Positions 15,463 to 18,912 of a stretch of DNA of 18,912 nucleotides are shown piece after piece. Both the position numbers and the translations under genes were made by a program. Source of the DNA: Candidatus Falkowiibacteriota bacterium (lineage in GTDB: Bacteria; Patescibacteriota; Patescibacteriia; Patescibacteriales; JALSMD01); the NCBI GenBank assembly GCA_026987855.1, contig JALSMD010000051.1, positions 1 to 18,912 on the forward strand, given 5' to 3'. The notes under the pieces were generated by a model. It did not search any database and was not told the origin of the DNA. It worked only from the letters and a program-made list of their open reading frames with translations. Each line of letters opens with the position of its first letter. Position 1 is the first letter of the stretch.

Positions 15463-15497
15463 ATGTCAAAATTGAACATTGAAAATTAAATAAAATG

Positions 15498-15521
15498 GTT
15501 TGGTGCTAATAGGCGCCAATC
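15498..15521 (+). repeat. 5' arm of the 16S precursor processing stem
   Basis: Twenty-four bases that pair with 17188-17211 across the whole 16S gene, 22 Watson-Crick and 2 G-T pairs, the expected RNase III-type processing stem. Between this arm and mature 16S are two local hairpins, GAAAGAG/CTCTTTC (15555-15582) and ACGAGG/CCTCGT (15583-15602). The 15288-15608 stretch holds only these leader elements and the promoter, no gene. Confidence 0.85.
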
Positions 15522-15608
15522 AGTCAGGATTTTATTCTCTTCATATATTTTTTTGAAAGAGGAATCCAAGTATTTCTCTTTCACGAGGCGAGTAAACCTC
15601 GTAAAAAA

Positions 15609-17099
<1,491 letters not shown>

Positions 17100-17106
17100 C
17101 TAGGGA

Positions 17107-17152
17107 GTACGGTGAGTAACCCATTTTGCTTTTTAGCAAAATGGTTCCGTAC
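17107..17152 (+). repeat. Hairpin immediately 3' of 16S
   Basis: CCATTTTGCT (17121-17130) and AGCAAAATGG (17135-17144) form a perfect 10-bp stem with a TTTT loop; GTACGG (17107-17112) and CCGTAC (17147-17152) pair further out. A second hairpin, TACCTAA/TTAGGTA (about 17160-17183), follows before the processing arm. These are probably folded spacer elements of the 16S precursor. Confidence 0.65.
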
Positions 17153-17187
17153 GGTCGACTACCTAACCTCTTTGGTTTAGGTAATAA

Positions 17188-17211
17188 GATTGGCGCCTGT
17201 TAGTACCAAAC
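17188..17211 (+). repeat. 3' arm of the 16S precursor processing stem
   Basis: Pairs with 15498-15521 (GATTGGCGCC core here, GGCGCCAATC core there) to enclose 16S. The two G-T wobbles keep the pairing while the strands differ, a sign that structure is conserved. A further 10-bp hairpin, AAACAAATAG/CTATTTGTTT (17212-17241), follows. Confidence 0.85.
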
Positions 17212-17255
17212 AAACAAATAGTGTTATGGGCCTATTTGTTTCTTTTGATTAAAAG

Positions 17256-17290
17256 AAAAGATTGGTCCTTGCGCAAAACCAATCTTTTTT
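17256..17290 (+). terminator. Terminator of the 16S unit
   Basis: AAAAGATTGGT (17256-17266) pairs with ACCAATCTTTT (17278-17288) around an 11-nt loop, followed by T's. It ends the 16S transcript before the tRNA cluster and shows that no 23S gene belongs to this unit. Confidence 0.88.
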
Positions 17291-17298
17291 GTTATTAT
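17269..17298 (+). promoter_or_regulatory. Possible tRNA-Ile promoter overlapping the 16S terminator
   Basis: TTGCGC (17269-17274), in the terminator loop, and TATTAT (17293-17298) are 18 nt apart; the start would be near 17305, 7 nt before tRNA-Ile. Match quality is modest. Confidence 0.3.
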
Positions 17299-17311
17299 AT
17301 AAGAACAAAAG

Positions 17312-17385
17312 GGGCGTGTAGCTCAGTTGGTTAGAGCGCTACTCTGATAAAGTAGAGGTCCGTGGTTCAAATCCACGCACGCCCA
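17312..17385 (+). tRNA. tRNA-Ile (anticodon GAT)
   Basis: A 74-nt cloverleaf with acceptor GGGCGTG/CACGCCC, D-stem GCTC/GAGC, anticodon stem CTACT/AGTAG around CTGATAA, T-arm CGTGG-TTCAAAT-CCACG and discriminator A. Following bases are CTG, so CCA is not encoded. tRNA-Ile(GAT) is the classic resident of 16S-23S spacers; here it lies beyond the 16S terminator with no 23S. Confidence 0.97.
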
Positions 17386-17387
17386 CT

Positions 17388-17418
17388 GGGACACGAGGCA
17401 GTCCCGAGGTAGACTCGG
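17388..17418 (+). repeat. GC-rich overlapping hairpins between tRNA-Ile and initiator tRNA
   Basis: GGGAC/GTCCC (17388-17405) and CCGAG/CTCGG (17404-17418) are two perfect short stems sharing two bases, in a 57-nt spacer that is far richer in G+C than other spacers here. No T-run follows. This may be a processing signal. Confidence 0.4.
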
Positions 17419-17442
17419 AACGCCAAACCCATCACAAAGTGA

Positions 17443-17514
17443 CGCGGGGTAGAGCAGTGGCAGCTCGCCAGGCCCATAACCTGGAGGTCGCAGGTTCGAA
17501 TCCTGCCCCCGCAA
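17443..17514 (+). tRNA. Initiator tRNA-fMet (anticodon CAT)
   Basis: A 72-nt tRNA with acceptor CGCGGGG/CCCCGCA, leaving the C1-A72 mismatch that marks bacterial initiators for formylation. The anticodon stem is CCAGG/CCTGG around the loop CCCATAA, and the T-arm is GCAGG-TTCGAAT-CCTGC. Two features depart from the standard: position 33 is C instead of the near-universal U, and the first of the three initiator G-C pairs (29-41) is A-U. CCA is not encoded. Confidence 0.95.
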
Positions 17515-17575
17515 CATGAAAAAATATAGTTTTTGGTCTTAGACAATATTATTAGATTAAGCATAGATATGTTTG

Positions 17576-17649
17576 CGGGGTGTGGCCTAGTGGCTTAGGG
17601 CGCCTGCTTTGGGAGCAGGAGATCCTGGGTTCGAATCCCAGCACCCCGA
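17576..17649 (+). tRNA. tRNA-Pro (anticodon TGG)
   Basis: A 74-nt cloverleaf with acceptor CGGGGTG/CACCCCG, D-stem GCCT/GGGC, anticodon stem CCTGC/GCAGG around TTTGGGA, T-arm CTGGG-TTCGAAT-CCCAG and discriminator A. CCA is not encoded. A terminator follows at once. Confidence 0.97.
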
Positions 17650-17650
17650 C

Positions 17651-17688
17651 AAAATTTTACTGATTTTAGTAAATCAGTAAAATTTTTA
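17651..17688 (+). terminator. Terminator after tRNA-Pro
   Basis: A perfect 16-bp AT-rich stem, AAAATTTTACTGATTT (17651-17666) with its complement (17671-17686), and a TAGT loop. It starts two bases after the tRNA. Confidence 0.75.
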
Positions 17689-17739
17689 TTAGGTATTGGG
17701 TGAGAACTCAGGAGAAAAACTTTGACAATTGATAAGAAT

Positions 17740-17811
17740 GCGGGCGTCGTATAGTGGCTATTACCCCAGCCTTCCAAGCTGGTGACGCCGGTTCGATTCC
17801 GGTCGCCCGCT
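17740..17811 (+). tRNA. tRNA-Gly (anticodon TCC)
   Basis: A 72-nt cloverleaf with acceptor GCGGGCG/CGCCCGC, anticodon stem CCAGC/GCTGG around CTTCCAA, and discriminator T, very close to the familiar bacterial tRNA-Gly(TCC). The next bases are CA, so CCA is not fully encoded. A TTGACA at 17722-17727 is too close to be its -35; its promoter is unclear. Confidence 0.97.
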
Positions 17812-17824
17812 CAGAAAATTGATT

Positions 17825-17870
17825 AAACTTAAAACCCCTTTTTATATATAAAGGGGTTTTAAGTTTTTAT
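17825..17870 (+). terminator. Terminator after tRNA-Gly
   Basis: A perfect 17-bp stem, AAACTTAAAACCCCTTT (17825-17841) and its complement (17850-17866), with an 8-nt loop and a T-run. It ends the tRNA cluster. Confidence 0.88.
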
Positions 17871-17881
17871 AAACTAATTAT

Positions 17882-17911
17882 TTGACCACCCTACTAAGAC
17901 AATGATACACT
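17882..17911 (+). promoter_or_regulatory. Promoter of mutM
   Basis: -35 TTGACC (17882-17887), 18-nt spacer, extended -10 TGA-TACACT (hexamer 17906-17911). Start is expected near 17918, giving a leader of about 98 nt that contains the hairpin CTTTTTG/CAAAAAG (17941-17964) and no Shine-Dalgarno. Confidence 0.5.
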
Positions 17912-18015
17912 AATAAGCAGACGATTATAATTTTATCAAACTTTTTGTATTAAATAGCAAAAAGAAGATGGGCAAATATGGAAACAAAATTTAAATTTAT
18001 AATTTTTATATCTAT

Positions 18016-18912
18016 ATGCCAGAACTTCCAGAAGTAGAAACAATAAAAAACGACCTAAAAGAAAAAATTAAAAACAAAACTATAAGTCAAATTAAAATAA
18101 AAAACATATCAACAGTTAGAAACAACTTAAGTTTTCTTAAAAACAAGTTGAAAGATGCTGAATTAAAAAATATAAAAAGAAGTGGTAAGCTTCTTGTTTT
18201 TGTTTTTATTAAAAAGAAGAAGGAGTTTTATTTACTTATCCATCTTAAAATGACTGGCCAGTTAATTTATTGTGATAGAAAGAATTTTGTTATTGGTGGT
18301 CATGCCAATTCAAAGAAAGAAAAAGAAAAAGTTAATAAGGGTTTATTTAATGATTTGTGTCAACCAAACAAATATACACGTCTTATTTTTGTTTTTAGTG
18401 ATGGCTCACAATTATTTTTTAATGACTTAAGAAAATTTGCTTATTGCCAAATTGTTGATAAAAAGCAATTAAATGAAATTTTAGATAATTTTGGAATTGA
18501 ACCAGGCCAAAAAAATTACACTTGGAATAATTTTAAAAAAATATTTATAGGTCGTAAAACTAATATTAAAGCCTTACTTTTGAATCAAAAACTAATAGCG
18601 GGTATTGGCAATATTTATGCTGACGAAATATTGTTTGAAGCTAAAATCAATCCAGAACGAAAAGTAAATTCGCTAAACAATAATGAAATTAGAAGAATTT
18701 TTTTTGCTATACAAAAGATTATTAAAAAAGCAATTAAGTATAGAGGGACTACTTTTAGTAATTATATCGATCCGAGCGGAAGAAAAGGTGGTTTTAGTAA
18801 ATTATTAAAGATTTATGGTCGCGAAGGTCAAAGATGTTTAAGATGTAAGAATGCTACTATTCAAAAAATTAAAGTGGCGGGTCGCGGCACAAGGTATTGT
18901 CCAAATTGTCAA
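18016..18912 (+). CDS. mutM: Formamidopyrimidine-DNA glycosylase (Fpg/MutM), last residues beyond the window
   Basis: A bifunctional DNA glycosylase/AP lyase that removes oxidised purines such as 8-oxoguanine. All catalytic parts are present in the 299 visible residues: N-terminal PELPEVE (Pro2 nucleophile, Glu3), Lys58 in RSGK, HLKMTG (76-81), NDLRKF (136-141) in place of the common DPRRF, the helix-two-turn-helix GIGNIYADEILF (196-207), and the C-terminal zinc finger with Cys 274, 277, 295 and 298 in GRGTRYCPNCQ. A charged insertion (about 90-117) separates the strands after HLKMTG. Most homologues end at or just after CPxCQ, so probably only the stop or a few residues are missing. The ATG at 18016 is fixed because Pro must follow Met. 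No Shine-Dalgarno. Confidence 0.97.
   Translation, partial: MPELPEVETIKNDLKEKIKNKTISQIKIKNISTVRNNLSFLKNKLKDAELKNIKRSGKLLVFVFIKKKKEFYLLIHLKMTGQLIYCDRKNFVIGGHANSKKEKEKVNKGLFNDLCQPNKYTRLIFVFSDGSQLFFNDLRKFAYCQIVDKKQLNEILDNFGIEPGQKNYTWNNFKKIFIGRKTNIKALLLNQKLIAGIGNIYADEILFEAKINPERKVNSLNNNEIRRIFFAIQKIIKKAIKYRGTTFSNYIDPSGRKGGFSKLLKIYGREGQRCLRCKNATIQKIKVAGRGTRYCPNCQ

Noticed and set aside
17323..17777. Minus-strand reading frames over the tRNA cluster
   Set aside because: They are antisense to four clear tRNAs; such 'GRIRTCDLQ'-type peptides are well-known false predictions from tRNA genes.
17978..18037. A 19-codon ATG frame (METKFKF...) overlapping the mutM start
   Set aside because: No ribosome-binding site or conservation evidence; AT-rich DNA gives such frames by chance.

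Overview
The window is AT-rich, compactly coded bacterial DNA, most likely from the Candidate Phyla Radiation (Patescibacteria, perhaps a Parcubacteria/ABY1-type lineage). The evidence is the gene set (VirB2-like small pilin, VanW-domain membrane protein, acidic-N-terminus Hsp20), a short 16S rRNA of about 1.49 kb with substitutions at several 'universal' primer sites, and an rRNA layout in which 16S is not followed by 23S. No strain or species can be named from sequence alone. A TGA stop ending the phosphohexomutase gene argues against the UGA-Gly code of Gracilibacteria/Absconditabacteria.

Layout. (1) 1-4120, minus strand: the N-terminal part of recQ (cut by the left edge), and upstream of it an apparent three-gene operon of comM/yifB, an orphan solute-binding lipoprotein and a two-TM VirB2-like pilin, closed by a hairpin terminator. 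(2) 4294-4518, plus strand: a 74-residue protein with two Cys-pair modules and the only strong Shine-Dalgarno in the window. It converges on glmS across a 131-bp interrupted palindrome that may be a bidirectional terminator, a mobile palindromic repeat or a small structured RNA. (3) 4826-6661, minus strand: glmS. (4) 6879-9852: promoter, tRNA-Met(CAT) and valS. (5) 10053-11168: mscS-type channel. (6) 11172-15287: Hsp20, a 72-residue small protein, a VanW-domain protein and a phosphomannomutase/phosphoglucomutase, tightly packed. (7) 15362-17290: a self-contained 16S transcription unit with promoter, leader hairpins, a 24-bp processing stem enclosing 16S, and a terminator. (8) 17312-17811: tRNA-Ile(GAT), initiator tRNA-Met(CAT), tRNA-Pro(TGG), tRNA-Gly(TCC), none with an encoded CCA. 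(9) 18016 to the right edge: mutM/fpg, complete except for the stop and possibly a few residues.

How it fits together. Most genes are housekeeping: DNA repair and recombination (RecQ, ComM, MutM), translation (ValRS, tRNAs, 16S), and envelope and sugar precursors (GlmS, the phosphohexomutase, VanW-domain protein, MscS). The less ordinary points are the comM/solute-binding/pilin operon, the palindrome between the convergent zinc-protein gene and glmS with a promoter-like sequence aimed through it, the isolated 16S unit with a terminator-like leader hairpin, an inverted repeat filling the gap before the phosphohexomutase start codon, and odd anticodon arms in both CAT tRNAs. Most promoters I could identify have extended -10 elements (TGn before the hexamer), and most mRNAs lack a Shine-Dalgarno although the 16S 3' end keeps the CCTCC anti-SD. 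I did not find a clear new defence or mobile system; the strongest candidates for something undescribed are the 4588-4816 locus and the comM operon.
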